DNA of 64,000 nt from Paucidesulfovibrio longus DSM 6739 (GCF_000420485.1 NZ_ATVA01000019.1:1-64000); one strand, 5' to 3'; shown: positions 35,794-44,839, counted from the stretch's first letter. The notes: generated by a model from the letters alone, not told the origin. Translations and numbers: made by a program.

Positions 35794-36108
35794 ATGCGCC
35801 GAATGCTTTTCCCCATCCTCGCCGCCCTGCTGTTTTGTCCGGCTCTGCCGGCCATGGCCGCTTCCCCTTCGGGAGAGGCAACCGCGCATCCGGAAAAACA
35901 TGCTGGCCTTTCGATCCATTTGCAGAAATCGGGCCTGGAAGCCGGAGCCGCTCTCCTGGCGGAATGGCCGGGCGCGCCCTGCATCAACGACGCGGATTGC
36001 GGCGAACTGAAATGCTGCGACAAGATCTGCGCGGATTCGTGCCGCGACGCCGCTCCGCTGTCCGGCGGATCGGCCGCGTCCCTCCGGTCCCGCGCCTGTC
36101 TCCGCTGA
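35794..36108 (+). CDS. small secreted cysteine-rich protein with WAP-like motif
   Basis: 104 residues after AAGGAGA. Signal peptide to about 22 (cleavage after AMA). The mature part is disordered, then has Cys63-x5-Cys69-x4-Cys74-Cys75-x3-Cys79-x3-Cys83 (CINDADCGELKCCDKICADSC, in part). The C-x5-C...CC-x3-C-x3-C pattern with Asp before the second Cys is the C-terminal six-cysteine part of a whey-acidic-protein four-disulfide core. The first two WAP cysteines are missing. One further Cys (102) is near the end. Probably a disulfide-bonded periplasmic or extracellular peptide; protease inhibition would be the animal analogy but is not shown. Confidence 0.65.
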   Translation: MRRMLFPILAALLFCPALPAMAASPSGEATAHPEKHAGLSIHLQKSGLEAGAALLAEWPGAPCINDADCGELKCCDKICADSCRDAAPLSGGSAASLRSRACLR

Positions 36109-36235
36109 CCTCCCGCCGACCTCCTTTTCTTGTCGTGGGCCGTTCCCTGCGGGCGGCTCTTGTGCTATGCATTGAAATGTGCCCGCTCGTCGCGGCAAGC
36201 TTGTGAAGAACCCAGAAGAACGGGAGCCTGATACC

Positions 36236-38440
36236 ATGACCAAGACAATCAAATGGCTGCTCATCATCGTCGGAGGACTGGCCGCGCTGCTCGTGGCCGC
36301 CATGATCCTCGTGGCGCTTTTCGTCGATCCCAACGACTACAAGGACCGCATCGCCCGGACCGTGCAGGAGGCCACGGGCATGGAGCTGACCATCGAGGGC
36401 GACCTCTCCCTGCGCGTCTTCCCCTGGCTCGGAGTGGACACCGGGGCCGTCCGCCTCGGCAATCCCCCCGGATTCGGCGACGAGCCCTTCGTCAGCCTGA
36501 ACAGCTCCTCGGTGAGCCTCCAGGTGCTTCCGCTTCTTTCCGGCTCGATCAAGGCCGGACAGATCGACGTGCAGGGCCTGACCGTGAACCTGCTCCGCCG
36601 CAAGGACGGCGCGGCCAACTGGGAAGCCATCGGCGGGAACAAGCCGGAGCAGCAGGAGTCGGCGCAGGGCGCTGCGGACGGTTCCGGCGGCAAGCTCGAT
36701 CTTTCCATCGGCGGACTGAGCGTGAACGACGCGAACATCGTCTTCAACGATCTCCAGGCGAACAAGCGCTTCTCCCTGGACGGGCTGAACCTGACCCTCG
36801 GCGAAGTCTCGCCGGGCGAGCCCTTCGACATGGAAGCGGCCCTGGGACTCGCGAGCAGCGAGCCGCAGGTCAAGGCGGTCGTGCGGGTCAAGGCCGTGGC
36901 CGCCCTGGACCTGGACAAGCAGATTTATGAACTCCGCGACCTCGACGCCACGGTGAGCGCCGAAGGCGACGTGGTTCCCGGCGGCAAGACCGACGTCACG
37001 GCCAAGGCCGTCAGCGTGCTCGCGGACATGGGCAAGCAGCTCGTGACCACCGAGGGACTGACCGTGACGGCCTACGGCGTGGACGTGGCCGCGGACGTGG
37101 CCGCCTCCGAGCTGAAGACCGGCCCCAAGGCCAAGGGCAGCCTCACGGTCAAGCCCTTCGACGTCAAGAAGCTCCTGACCGCCCTGGGCCAGACCCCGCC
37201 GGAAACCACCGACCCCACGGCTCTGACCAACGTCAGTCTAGCGCTCGACTTCGACTACGGCCCGGCCGCGGCCACGGCGCGCAACGTCGTCCTGAACCTG
37301 GACGGCCAGGAGATCACCGCCGAGGCGTCCATGATCGCGGGCAACGTGCCCAGCTACGGATTCAAGGTCCAGGCCGCGTCCCTTGATCTCGACCCCTACC
37401 GCGCGCCCAAGAAGGACGAGCAGGCGCAGCCCGCCGAGACGCAGAGCGCCGACCCCGCCTCCGCGAACCAGCCCCTGCTGCCGGAATCCGTGCAGGAGCA
37501 GCTGCGCAAGCTGCGGCTCGACGGCCAGATCAAGATCGGGCGGCTCAAGGCTTCCCCGGCGGAGATCACCAACCTCCTCGTGCTGATCACGGCGCGCGAC
37601 GGTCTGCTCAAGATCGAACCGGCCTCGTTCACCTTCTACGAGGGCGACCTCAAGTCCGCCATATCCATGGACGTGCGCGGCACGGTGCCGAACTACGGCT
37701 TCAACGCCGACCTCAACGGGCTGGCCATCGGCCCGCTGCTGGAAGCGCTCCAGGGCAAGGAATCCCTGAGCGGCAAGACCAACGCCGAGGCCGCCCTGAC
37801 CGTGCGCGGCAACACCGTGGACGAACTCAAGCAGACCCTCAACGGCAACCTGCGCTTCGACATCCACGACGGCGTGTTTCCCGGCGTGGACCTCGCCGGG
37901 GTGATGACCAAGGCCTACAAGAGCCTCCAGGCCAAGGCCGACGGCGAAATCCAGACCCAGGAAGACGCCCGGACCCAGTTCGGGCTGGTCCAGGGCTCGG
38001 CCACCATCGTCAACGGGCTGGTGGACAACCGCGACCTGCTCTTCAAGTCGCCCTTTCTCCAGGCGGACGGCGCGGGCGAGGTCAGCCTGCCCGAAAACTC
38101 CATCAACTACCTCGTGGTCGGGGCCATCCTGGCCTCCACCGAGGGGCAGGGCCGCGGCGACAAGGCCGACTACGTCGGCATCGGCATTCCCATCCGCATC
38201 AAGGGCAACTTCGACAACCTGCACTTCTGGCCCGACCCCGTGAAGTGGGCCGAGATGATCGCCAAGGGCGCGCTGAACATCGTGGGCGACGGCGCCAACG
38301 GGGTGCTCTCCGCTCCGGGCGCGCTGCTCGATGCCGTCACCGGCGGCTCCAAGAGCGAGAGCGGCGGAACGGATCAGCCCGCCGAGAAGAAGACCACGCC
38401 CCTCGAGGACATCGGAGGCGCGGTCAAGGGCCTCTTCTAG
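36236..38440 (+). CDS. AsmA-family envelope protein
   Basis: 734 residues; start after CGGGAGCC. N-terminal membrane anchor (about 4-28), then the AsmA N-terminal block: FVDPNDYKDRIARTVQEATG (in part), LTIEGDLSLRVFPWLGVDTG, VRLGNPPGFG. A long beta-rich periplasmic part follows, with the C-terminal repeat of the family (about 480-690: LNGNLRFDIHDGVFPGVDL, LLFKSPFLQADGAGEV). AsmA-like proteins are thought to move phospholipids between membranes. Length fits E. coli AsmA (617) plus an Ala/Gln-rich linker near 410-430. Confidence 0.9.
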   Translation: MTKTIKWLLIIVGGLAALLVAAMILVALFVDPNDYKDRIARTVQEATGMELTIEGDLSLRVFPWLGVDTGAVRLGNPPGFGDEPFVSLNSSSVSLQVLPLLSGSIKAGQIDVQGLTVNLLRRKDGAANWEAIGGNKPEQQESAQGAADGSGGKLDLSIGGLSVNDANIVFNDLQANKRFSLDGLNLTLGEVSPGEPFDMEAALGLASSEPQVKAVVRVKAVAALDLDKQIYELRDLDATVSAEGDVVPGGKTDVTAKAVSVLADMGKQLVTTEGLTVTAYGVDVAADVAASELKTGPKAKGSLTVKPFDVKKLLTALGQTPPETTDPTALTNVSLALDFDYGPAAATARNVVLNLDGQEITAEASMIAGNVPSYGFKVQAASLDLDPYRAPKKDEQAQPAETQSADPASANQPLLPESVQEQLRKLRLDGQIKIGRLKASPAEITNLLVLITARDGLLKIEPASFTFYEGDLKSAISMDVRGTVPNYGFNADLNGLAIGPLLEALQGKESLSGKTNAEAALTVRGNTVDELKQTLNGNLRFDIHDGVFPGVDLAGVMTKAYKSLQAKADGEIQTQEDARTQFGLVQGSATIVNGLVDNRDLLFKSPFLQADGAGEVSLPENSINYLVVGAILASTEGQGRGDKADYVGIGIPIRIKGNFDNLHFWPDPVKWAEMIAKGALNIVGDGANGVLSAPGALLDAVTGGSKSESGGTDQPAEKKTTPLEDIGGAVKGLF

Positions 38441-38463
38441 ACGCCCGAAACAATGACCGACCC

Positions 38464-38496
38464 AAGGGCGGCCCGGAATCCGGGCCGCCCTTTTCG
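38464..38496 (+). terminator. terminator after asmA-type gene
   Basis: AAGGGCGGCCCGG (38464-38476) / CCGGGCCGCCCTT (38480-38492) followed by TTCG. Confidence 0.75.
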
Positions 38497-38557
38497 TTTC
38501 CCCCGGAACCGCGCAGCGAAACGCACGCGGGAATGCGGGCGCATCGGAACGCGCGTA

Positions 38558-38585
38558 TTGACAGGTTTCTCCCCTGGCATAATAA
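38558..38585 (+). promoter_or_regulatory. sigma-70 promoter of the M48 peptidase gene
   Basis: TTGACA (38558-38563), 16-base spacer, TAATAA (38580-38585), in an AT-rich pocket 55 bp before the ATG. Confidence 0.6.
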
Positions 38586-38640
38586 TTGTTAAGAAATCAG
38601 AAATCACGGGCGCGCACGCGAACCGCCAGGAGGACCGAAC

Positions 38641-39993
38641 ATGGCCGGACAATTCCGAAAAGACCTGGAACGCAGAGGCATCGGCAGGCGCGAATTCCTG
38701 CGGCTGGCCTCCACCGTCACCGCCGGGGCGATCATGGCCCCGCTTCTCGGCGGCTGCGCCGTGAACCCCGTCACGGGCCAGAGCCAGCTGATGCTCATGT
38801 CCGAGCAGCAGGAAGTGGCCCTTGACCAGCAGCACTCGCCCCACCAGTTTTCCGCGGACTACGGTCCGGTCCAGGACGCGGCGCTGAACAACTACGTGGA
38901 CTCCGTGGGCCAGAAGCTGGCCAGGGTCAGCCACCGACCCAACATGCCCTATTCCTACCGCACGGTGAACGCCACCTACGTCAACGCCTACGCTTTTCCC
39001 GGCGGGTCCATCGCGGCCACGCGCGGCATTCTCCTGGAGCTGCAGAACGAGGCTGAACTGGCCGCCCTGCTCGGCCACGAAACCGGCCACGTCAACGCCC
39101 GGCACACGGCTTCGCGCATGAGCAAGGGCATCCTGCTCTCCGCGGTCATGGCCGGGGCCACGGCCTACGCCACGTCCCAGGCTGGCAGCGGCTGGCAGCC
39201 GCTCATCGCCGGCCTCGGCAGCCTGAGCACGGGCGCGCTCCTGGCCTACTACAGCCGGGAGGACGAACGCCAGGCCGACGACCTGGGCATGGAATACTCC
39301 TCGCGGGGGGGACTGAGCCCCGAAGGCATGATCGGCCTCCAGCAGATCCTGGTGAACAAGAGCAAGAGCCAGCCCACCCTGCTGGAACAGATGTTCGCCT
39401 CCCACCCCATGAGCCAGGAGCGGTACGAGACCGCCGTGGCCGCCGCCAACAACAAATACAAGGACTACCTCGGATTGCCGCTGAACCGGGATCGCTTCAT
39501 GGACCACACCGCCCGGCTGCGCCGCATGCGCGAGCCCATCGAGGAGATGCAGAAGGGCATGGAGCTGATGGCCAAGAAGGAGCCGGACAAGGCCGAAGGC
39601 CTCTACGGCAAGGCCCTGAACGAAGCGCCGCACGACTACGCAGGCCTGCTGATGATGGCCGACTGCCAGACCGCCCTGGACAGGCCCCGCAAGGCCGAAT
39701 ACTACGCCGAGCGCGCCAGCGAGGTCTATCCGCAGGAAGCCAGGGCCTACCACTCCCTGGGCGTGGCCCGGCTGATGAACGAGAAGTACGACGCGGCCTA
39801 CCAGGCCTTCGCCCGCTACGACCAGGTGCTGCCGGGCAACCCGCAGCTGCTGTTCCTCGAGGGGCTTTCCATGGAAGGCGCGGGGCAGAAGCGCAAGGCC
39901 GCCGAGCTGTATTACGGCTTTCTGCAGAAGGTGAACCAGGGCGACCACGCGCAATACGCCTACGGCCGTCTGAAGCAGTGGGGCGTGTTATAA
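38641..39993 (+). CDS. M48-family metallopeptidase with TPR tail, Tat-exported lipoprotein
   Basis: 450 residues. N-terminal RRGIGRREFLRLAS contains a twin-arginine motif and ends in lipobox LLGGC, so it is probably folded before export and then lipidated. Peptidase domain about 60-260: zinc motif LLGHETGHVNARH (HExxH) and the third ligand in REDERQADDLGM. TPR-like helices (about 300-440) follow, as in BepA. BepA-type enzymes degrade or rescue misassembled outer-membrane proteins. The gene is monocistronic. Confidence 0.9.
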   Translation: MAGQFRKDLERRGIGRREFLRLASTVTAGAIMAPLLGGCAVNPVTGQSQLMLMSEQQEVALDQQHSPHQFSADYGPVQDAALNNYVDSVGQKLARVSHRPNMPYSYRTVNATYVNAYAFPGGSIAATRGILLELQNEAELAALLGHETGHVNARHTASRMSKGILLSAVMAGATAYATSQAGSGWQPLIAGLGSLSTGALLAYYSREDERQADDLGMEYSSRGGLSPEGMIGLQQILVNKSKSQPTLLEQMFASHPMSQERYETAVAAANNKYKDYLGLPLNRDRFMDHTARLRRMREPIEEMQKGMELMAKKEPDKAEGLYGKALNEAPHDYAGLLMMADCQTALDRPRKAEYYAERASEVYPQEARAYHSLGVARLMNEKYDAAYQAFARYDQVLPGNPQLLFLEGLSMEGAGQKRKAAELYYGFLQKVNQGDHAQYAYGRLKQWGVL

Positions 39994-40098
39994 ACTTTCG
40001 GGCCTTGGGCGCAAATCCCGGCCGGACACTGCGCAGAAAACGTACGCATGGCTTGCGCTTAAACCCAAAATAGCGAACAAGGGCGGCCTGCGCGAAGA

Positions 40099-40114
40099 TG
40101 GCACGAGGGTTGCT
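40099..40114 (+). promoter_or_regulatory. sigma-54 (-24/-12) promoter of the cytochrome c3 gene
   Basis: TGGCACG-AGGG-TTGCT, a full consensus match. Predicted start near 40125, about 70 bases upstream of the ATG. A sigma-54-class response regulator is encoded convergently downstream. Confidence 0.8.
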
Positions 40115-40194
40115 TTCCCCTTTTCAACACCCTGCTGGATGGGGTACGGGATGAACTTGGATTCCGTTCTCATCCAACGAAGAGGAGGATAGTC

Positions 40195-40614
40195 ATGAGA
40201 AGGATCATCGTGCCCGTTTTCGTGCTGACGGCCCTGTTCTGTCTGCTGGCCGCGAGCGCGGCCCTGGCCGCACCCGAAGCGCCCAAGGACCCCGTGGAAA
40301 TGAAGTACCCGGACGACGGCAACAAGTATGCGCCGATCATGTTCATGCACACGGACAAGCACCTCGGCGTCGCCGGAGGCTGCGCGACCTGCCACCACAA
40401 GTGGGACGGCAAGGCCGAAATCACCGGCTGCCGGGTCGAGGGCTGCCACAGCGACACCAGCCGCGAGATGAAGCGCGAGCCCACGTCCTACGATTCGGCC
40501 TTCCACAGCAAGGACGCCAAGATGAGCTGCGTCGGCTGCCACACGGCCAATCTCAAGGACAACCCGGACTTCAAGGGCCCGAAGAAGTGCAACGACTGCC
40601 ACAGCAAGAAGTAG
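40195..40614 (+). CDS. tetraheme cytochrome c3 (class III)
   Basis: 139 residues; signal peptide to about 26 (ending ALA). Four heme sites: C63-x2-C66-H67, C79-x4-C84-H85 (the long CxxxxCH spacing typical of c3 heme 2), C112-x2-C115-H116 and C132-x2-C135-H136. Four more histidines (H52, H56, H68, H104) provide the sixth ligands for bis-histidine heme coordination. Periplasmic electron carrier, usually between hydrogenases/formate dehydrogenases and transmembrane redox complexes in sulfate reducers. D. vulgaris c3 has CxxxxCH also at heme 4; here heme 4 is CxxCH. Ribosome site AGGAGGA. Confidence 0.95.
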   Translation: MRRIIVPVFVLTALFCLLAASAALAAPEAPKDPVEMKYPDDGNKYAPIMFMHTDKHLGVAGGCATCHHKWDGKAEITGCRVEGCHSDTSREMKREPTSYDSAFHSKDAKMSCVGCHTANLKDNPDFKGPKKCNDCHSKK

Positions 40615-40637
40615 CCTTCCACCAAGCCTGAAACGCC

Positions 40638-40671
40638 AGCGGCCCGCTTCCGGACACGGAGGCGGGCCGCT
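40638..40671. terminator. bidirectional terminator between cytochrome c3 and the response regulator
   Basis: AGCGGCCCGC (40638-40647) / GCGGGCCGCT (40662-40671), with an inner TCCG/CGGA pair extending the stem. Confidence 0.6.
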
Positions 40672-40692
40672 CGATTTCCGGGCGGGCGGGAC

Positions 40693-42054
40693 TCACTCGC
40701 CGTCCGGCTCCACGAATCCGTATTTATTGATCTTATAATGGATTGCCCGGCGGCTGATGCCGAGCAGGTCCGCGGCTGCGGTCTTGTTCCAGCGCGTGTG
40801 CTTCAAGGCCCGGAGGATGGTCTCGCGCTCGTTTTCCTCCAGGGAGAGCGCCTCGCTTCCCGGTGCGGCCCCAGCGCCGCCAGCCGTCTGCGCGGAGCAG
40901 GATTCCTCCAGTTGCAGGTCCGAGGGCCGCACCACCCCGTCCGTGGCGAAGACAGCGCCCGCTTCCACGGCGTGGCGCAGTTCGCGCACGTTGCCCGGCC
41001 AGGAATGGGAACGCAGCAGCTCCAGAGCTTCGGGCGCGAGGCGCAGCGGCTCGACTCCCTGCTCCTCGCAGGCCCTGGCCAGAAAGCGCTCCGCCAGCAG
41101 GGGGATGTCTTCCCGGCGCTCGCGCAGGGGCGGCACCACCAGGGTCACGACCTTGATCCGGTAATAGAGGTCTTCGCGGAACTCGCCCCGCCGGACCATC
41201 TCGCGCAGGTCCGCGTTGGTGGCCGCCACCACGCGGCAGGAAACCTTGACGTCGCGCGTGTCGCCCACGCGGCGGATGGTGCCCTCCTGAAGAAAGCGCA
41301 GCAGCCGGGTCTGCATCTCGGCGGAGACGTTGCCGATCTCGTCCAGGAAAAGCGTGCCCTTGTCCGCCTCGCTGATGAGGCCCTTCTTGTCCTTGATGGC
41401 GTGGGTGAAGGAGCCTTTGACATGGCCGAAAAGCTCGCTCTCCAACAGGCTGGGCGGGGTGGAGCCGCAGTCCACGACCACGAACGGGCCGTCCGAGCGC
41501 GGGGAAAGCCGGTGCAGCAGCCGGGCCACCAGTTCCTTGCCCGTGCCGGACTCGCCGACCACGAGCACGCCCACCTCGGTGCGCGCGACGCGCTCGAGCA
41601 GCTGCTGGAACCGCTGCATGGCCGGGCTTTTTCCGCCCCAAAGCACCTCGCGGATCTCGGCGCAGCCGTCCCGGCCGGCAGGAGCCTGGGCCGGGAGCAG
41701 CTCCTTGACGCGGCGCAGCAGCTCCTTGCCGTCGAAGGGCTTGGTCAGGTAGTCTGCGGCCCCCGAACGGATCAGGGCCACGGCGTCCGGAATGGTGCCG
41801 TAGGCCGTGAGCAGGATCACGGGCACCTGGGGCCACTTGTCGCGCACCGCGGCCAGCAGCCCCTCGCCGCCCATGCCGGGCATCTTCATGTCCGAGACGA
41901 CGAGGTCCACGGGCCGCTCCGCAAGCAGTTCCAGAGCCTCTTCCGCGCTCCTGGCCGCGAGCGTGGCCAGACCGGCGGAAGCCAGCCGGGCCTCGACCAC
42001 GTCGAGGATGCCCGGATCATCGTCCACCACAAGAATCATACGTTTTTCGGCCAT
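40693..42054 (-). CDS. NtrC-family response regulator with altered GAFTGA loop
   Basis: 453 residues. Receiver (about 5-120) with DDD, phospho-acceptor D55 in VVSDMKMPG, LLTAYGT and YLTKPF. AAA+ domain (about 140-370): Walker A GESGTGKE, Walker B GTLFLDEIGN. Fis-type helix-turn-helix at the end (WNKTAAADLLGISRRAIHYK). The loop that touches sigma-54, normally GAFTGA, reads GSFTHA near residue 215. The Thr is kept but both Gly positions are changed, so sigma-54 activation may be altered or replaced by another function. Pairs with the kinase encoded 36 bp upstream. Confidence 0.92.
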   Translation of the reverse strand: MAEKRMILVVDDDPGILDVVEARLASAGLATLAARSAEEALELLAERPVDLVVSDMKMPGMGGEGLLAAVRDKWPQVPVILLTAYGTIPDAVALIRSGAADYLTKPFDGKELLRRVKELLPAQAPAGRDGCAEIREVLWGGKSPAMQRFQQLLERVARTEVGVLVVGESGTGKELVARLLHRLSPRSDGPFVVVDCGSTPPSLLESELFGHVKGSFTHAIKDKKGLISEADKGTLFLDEIGNVSAEMQTRLLRFLQEGTIRRVGDTRDVKVSCRVVAATNADLREMVRRGEFREDLYYRIKVVTLVVPPLRERREDIPLLAERFLARACEEQGVEPLRLAPEALELLRSHSWPGNVRELRHAVEAGAVFATDGVVRPSDLQLEESCSAQTAGGAGAAPGSEALSLEENERETILRALKHTRWNKTAAADLLGISRRAIHYKINKYGFVEPDGE

Positions 42055-42090
42055 GTCTCGCTTTCCGTTTTCGTTCGCCCCTTCAGGGGC

Positions 42091-43527
42091 CTATTGCCCG
42101 CCGCGCGCCGGAAGCAGGAAGCGGAACGCGCTGCCCGGCCCGTCCGGTCTGCCCTCGACCCACATGCGCCCGCCGTGCGCTTCCACGATGCTCCGGGAGA
42201 TATACAGCCCCAGGCCCGCGCCTTCCACTGTTCCGGCCGCGCCGCGATACCACTTCTGGAAGACCAGCTCCCGCTCGGCCTCGGCCACGCCCGGTCCCTG
42301 GTCCAGGACCGTGAAGACCGCGCCTTCGTCGGCTCGCTCCAGTTCGAGGGCCACCTCCCCTCCGCGCGGGGAAAACTTGACCGCATTGCCGAGGAGGTTG
42401 ACCAGCACCTGCCCGACCTGCCCGGCGTCGGCCCAGACCACCCCCCAGCCGCCCGGGTCGTACGGTCCGCCCGACAGGGTCACGCCCTTGGCCTCGGCCG
42501 CCGGGCGGACCCGCTCCAGCGCGGTTCGCGCCAGCAGGGCGGGATCCTCCTCGGCGGGGCAGACCTCCATGCGCCCGGCCTCCAGCCGGGAAACGCGCAT
42601 CAGCCGCTCCAGAAGGTCCGAGAGGCGCTCGGCCTCGCGGGCCGCGATGTCCAAAAACTTCTTCTGCCTGGGGTCCACGTCGCCGAAGGCCCCTTCGCCC
42701 ACCAGGTCCACGGACTCCCGGATGCTGGTCAGGGGCGTGCGGATTTCGTGGCTGAGCATGGAGATGAAGTCCGCGCGCATCTGTTCCTCGCGCTCCAGCC
42801 GCGCCGTGAGCCGGTCCAGGGCCTGGGCCAGCTCGCCCAGCTCGTCGCGGCTGCGCACGTCCACGGAGGTGGCCCGGCCCGTGCGGCCGAACTCGCGCAG
42901 GGCCGTGCGGATGCTGCGCAGGGAGCGGTTCAGGCCGAAGGCGAAAAGCAGCGACCCCGAAAGCCCCAGCGCGATGATCAGCCCCAGCCCCATCAGCCCC
43001 CGGCGCGAGGCGCGGGAGGCCGCCTCGTTGAGCGCGCCGAGCCGCCGCTCCATGGCCTGCTGGTTCTCGTCGCGAATCTCCCGCAGCCGCTGCATCCAGG
43101 CGGCCACGGTCTGGTCCGGCATGAGCAGGCGCACGGGGTCCGCGCCCTTTTTCAGGGTGATGGTGTACTCGCGGGTCAAGAGTTCCAGGTCGTCCTGGTA
43201 TTCCGGGTGCGCGGCCAGGGTTTCCTCGAGCATATCGCCGAGTTCGGAAAGATCCTGGACCACAGCTTCCATGTAGGCGTCGTCCTGGAGTATTTCGTAG
43301 CGCTTGCGGTCGTCCTCCAGCTTGGAGAGCTGCTGGAGCATGCGCTGCACGGCCACGCCGATTTCATGGTTGGTGTGCACGATTTCCGCGGACTCGGCCA
43401 CGATCACGTCGATGCCGGAAAGCAGGTAGGCGGTGGTGGCGTAGAAGATGGCGATCAGGACCAGACACCAAAGCAGCAGGCGGGCCGTGATGCCCATGCG
43501 GATGCGTTTTCTGATGCGTGCGAGCAA
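42091..43527 (-). CDS. membrane sensor histidine kinase
   Basis: 478 residues if started at the TTG at 43527, which has GGAG five bases upstream. The first in-frame ATG (43497) has no ribosome site and would begin inside the basic leader. Membrane helix 1 (about 15-36), a periplasmic helical bundle of about 150 residues, helix 2 (about 190-210), HAMP, then HisKA with H260 in MLSHEIRTPLTS and HATPase with NLLGNAVKFSPRGG, DQGPGV and GAGLGLYIS. Autophosphorylates and passes phosphate to the response regulator encoded directly downstream (40693-42054). Signal unknown. Confidence 0.88.
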   Translation of the reverse strand: MLARIRKRIRMGITARLLLWCLVLIAIFYATTAYLLSGIDVIVAESAEIVHTNHEIGVAVQRMLQQLSKLEDDRKRYEILQDDAYMEAVVQDLSELGDMLEETLAAHPEYQDDLELLTREYTITLKKGADPVRLLMPDQTVAAWMQRLREIRDENQQAMERRLGALNEAASRASRRGLMGLGLIIALGLSGSLLFAFGLNRSLRSIRTALREFGRTGRATSVDVRSRDELGELAQALDRLTARLEREEQMRADFISMLSHEIRTPLTSIRESVDLVGEGAFGDVDPRQKKFLDIAAREAERLSDLLERLMRVSRLEAGRMEVCPAEEDPALLARTALERVRPAAEAKGVTLSGGPYDPGGWGVVWADAGQVGQVLVNLLGNAVKFSPRGGEVALELERADEGAVFTVLDQGPGVAEAERELVFQKWYRGAAGTVEGAGLGLYISRSIVEAHGGRMWVEGRPDGPGSAFRFLLPARGGQ

Positions 43528-43985
43528 GGCCTCTCCGGGAACGGGGTTGGCCGCCTCGGCGGCGGGGCGACGATGGGCGCGAGGGTACACCGAAGCCGCG
43601 TTCCGGTCCAGACGCCGCAGCCCGCAATGCGCCTGCGCGCGGAAACGGATGAGGCCCGCCCCCGATGGGCGGGCCTCGCGGCGAAGTGAGAGTGTAACGC
43701 GTGATGAATCATGCATCCTCGCCGTCGTCGCCCCCCGCTGCCCGTTCCGCATGGTCGGGGGAGAAGACGCAAGGAGAAAGCAACCCGCGTGCCACATGGG
43801 CAGCGCAATGAACAGCCCGGAATTGCGCGTTTTTTCCGGCTCCTGCGAAAAAGGGACGGGGAGCGGACGAACAGGGAGGGCAAAGTTTGCGCGGCGCTGC
43901 GCACCGAAACGAAGAAGAAAAAGGCCGGAGCCCGAAAGCCCCGGCCGGAAATGGCGGAAGAAAAGAACAGGAGGCCTGTCCGGAG
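43528..43985. other. 458-bp gene-free region upstream of the two-component operon
   Basis: No gene is visible. A hairpin GAGGCCCGCCC (43651-43661) / GGGCGGGCCTC (43667-43677) and the terminator of the next minus-strand gene (43911-43946) lie here. The promoter of the kinase gene is probably between them but is not obvious. Confidence 0.55.
43911..43946 (-). terminator. terminator of the 171-residue protein gene
   Basis: On the minus strand GGCCGG...CCGGCC (43946-43941 / 43928-43923), with part of the loop also paired, then TTTTTCTTCTT. Confidence 0.7.
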
Positions 43986-44501
43986 CTATTGCAGGGTGTC
44001 CGGCTCGGCCGTGTTTTGCTGGCCGCCGAGCACCAGCTTTTCGCGGTATTGCTGGACCTCTTCCAGCTTGCTCCACTCCGAGAACATCTCCTCCCACTCC
44101 TCGAAGTCGTGGAAGCGCTCGTCCAGATATTTCTCGTGGCCCCGGTTCCAGAGCTGGAACATGTAGAGATCCACCTTGAAATCCTTGGAATCGAAGGCCT
44201 TGGGCAAAATGTCCGGGGCGAACTTCTGTCCGTCCAGCCGCGAGCTGGCGAAGGCGCAGACCGTGGCCTGACATTTCTCGTAGGTCACGTCGTCCCCGTT
44301 CATCATTTCGGCCAGGGGCAGGAGGTCGGGCTGCTTCTCCTGGATGCGTTCGAGGGCCTCGGCAGGCACATCCACATAGAGCGTGCCCTCGCGGTCCACG
44401 AGGAAATAGAAGCGCACCCACTGCTCAAACATCATGATGCGCAGGATTTCCTTGCCGGCCTTGCCCACGTTCATGCTTTTCAGGTTCAGGTTATGGTTCA
44501 T
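43986..44501 (-). CDS. conserved hypothetical cytoplasmic protein
   Basis: 171 residues, no signal peptide or membrane segment. Acidic and aromatic-rich (FYFLVDREGTLYVDVP, LYMFQLWNRGHEKYLDERF, EEWEEMFSEWSKLEE). Two cysteines in EKCQATVCAFA. No family recognised. Its own terminator follows, and it is divergent from the 36-residue basic protein, so it is probably monocistronic. Confidence 0.6.
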   Translation of the reverse strand: MNHNLNLKSMNVGKAGKEILRIMMFEQWVRFYFLVDREGTLYVDVPAEALERIQEKQPDLLPLAEMMNGDDVTYEKCQATVCAFASSRLDGQKFAPDILPKAFDSKDFKVDLYMFQLWNRGHEKYLDERFHDFEEWEEMFSEWSKLEEVQQYREKLVLGGQQNTAEPDTLQ

Positions 44502-44672
44502 TCAGCTCTCGATGGTTGGTCGTTTATCAGGAAGGAGGATAATGGTCATGATCCGCCCCGGCGTCAACCCCGGAGCAGCGAGACTGGACTGGACAAGCGC
44601 ATGCGGGTAATGTATGGCTGTTCGCTTCCGAACACCACCCGTGTTGACACCGCCATAAGGAGGATTATTTCA

Positions 44673-44783
44673 ATGGCCAGACATAAGAAGCATGAACGCA
44701 AGAAGGAACTTGACCGCCGCCGCAAGCGCCGTGAAGAGCGCATCAAGGCCCGCATCCGCGAGGCCATGGCCGCGGGCAAGTAG
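44673..44783 (+). CDS. 36-residue highly basic protein
   Basis: Starts eight bases after AAGGAGGA. About half the residues are Lys or Arg (MARHKKHERKKELDRRRKR, then REERIKARIREAMAAGK) with heptad-like spacing, so it should form one long basic helix. Possibly binds RNA, ribosome or DNA. It lies 56 bp before an FmdB-type zinc-ribbon gene and may share its message. No database family can be named from memory. Confidence 0.65.
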   Translation: MARHKKHERKKELDRRRKRREERIKARIREAMAAGK

Positions 44784-44839
44784 CCTGCCACTCCGCCTGC
44801 AAGGGGCGGAAAGCTACTTCATTTCCAAGGAGGATGGTT

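Noticed and set aside
38574-38590. TGGCATAATAATTGTT as a sigma-54 promoter of the M48 gene
   Set aside because: Lacks the GC of the -12 element and overlaps a good sigma-70 promoter.
42091-44421. A 776-residue version of the histidine kinase starting at 44421
   Set aside because: The extra N-terminus would run through another gene and a terminator, and is Arg/Gly/Pro-rich without domains; the kinase proper starts near 43527 or 43497.
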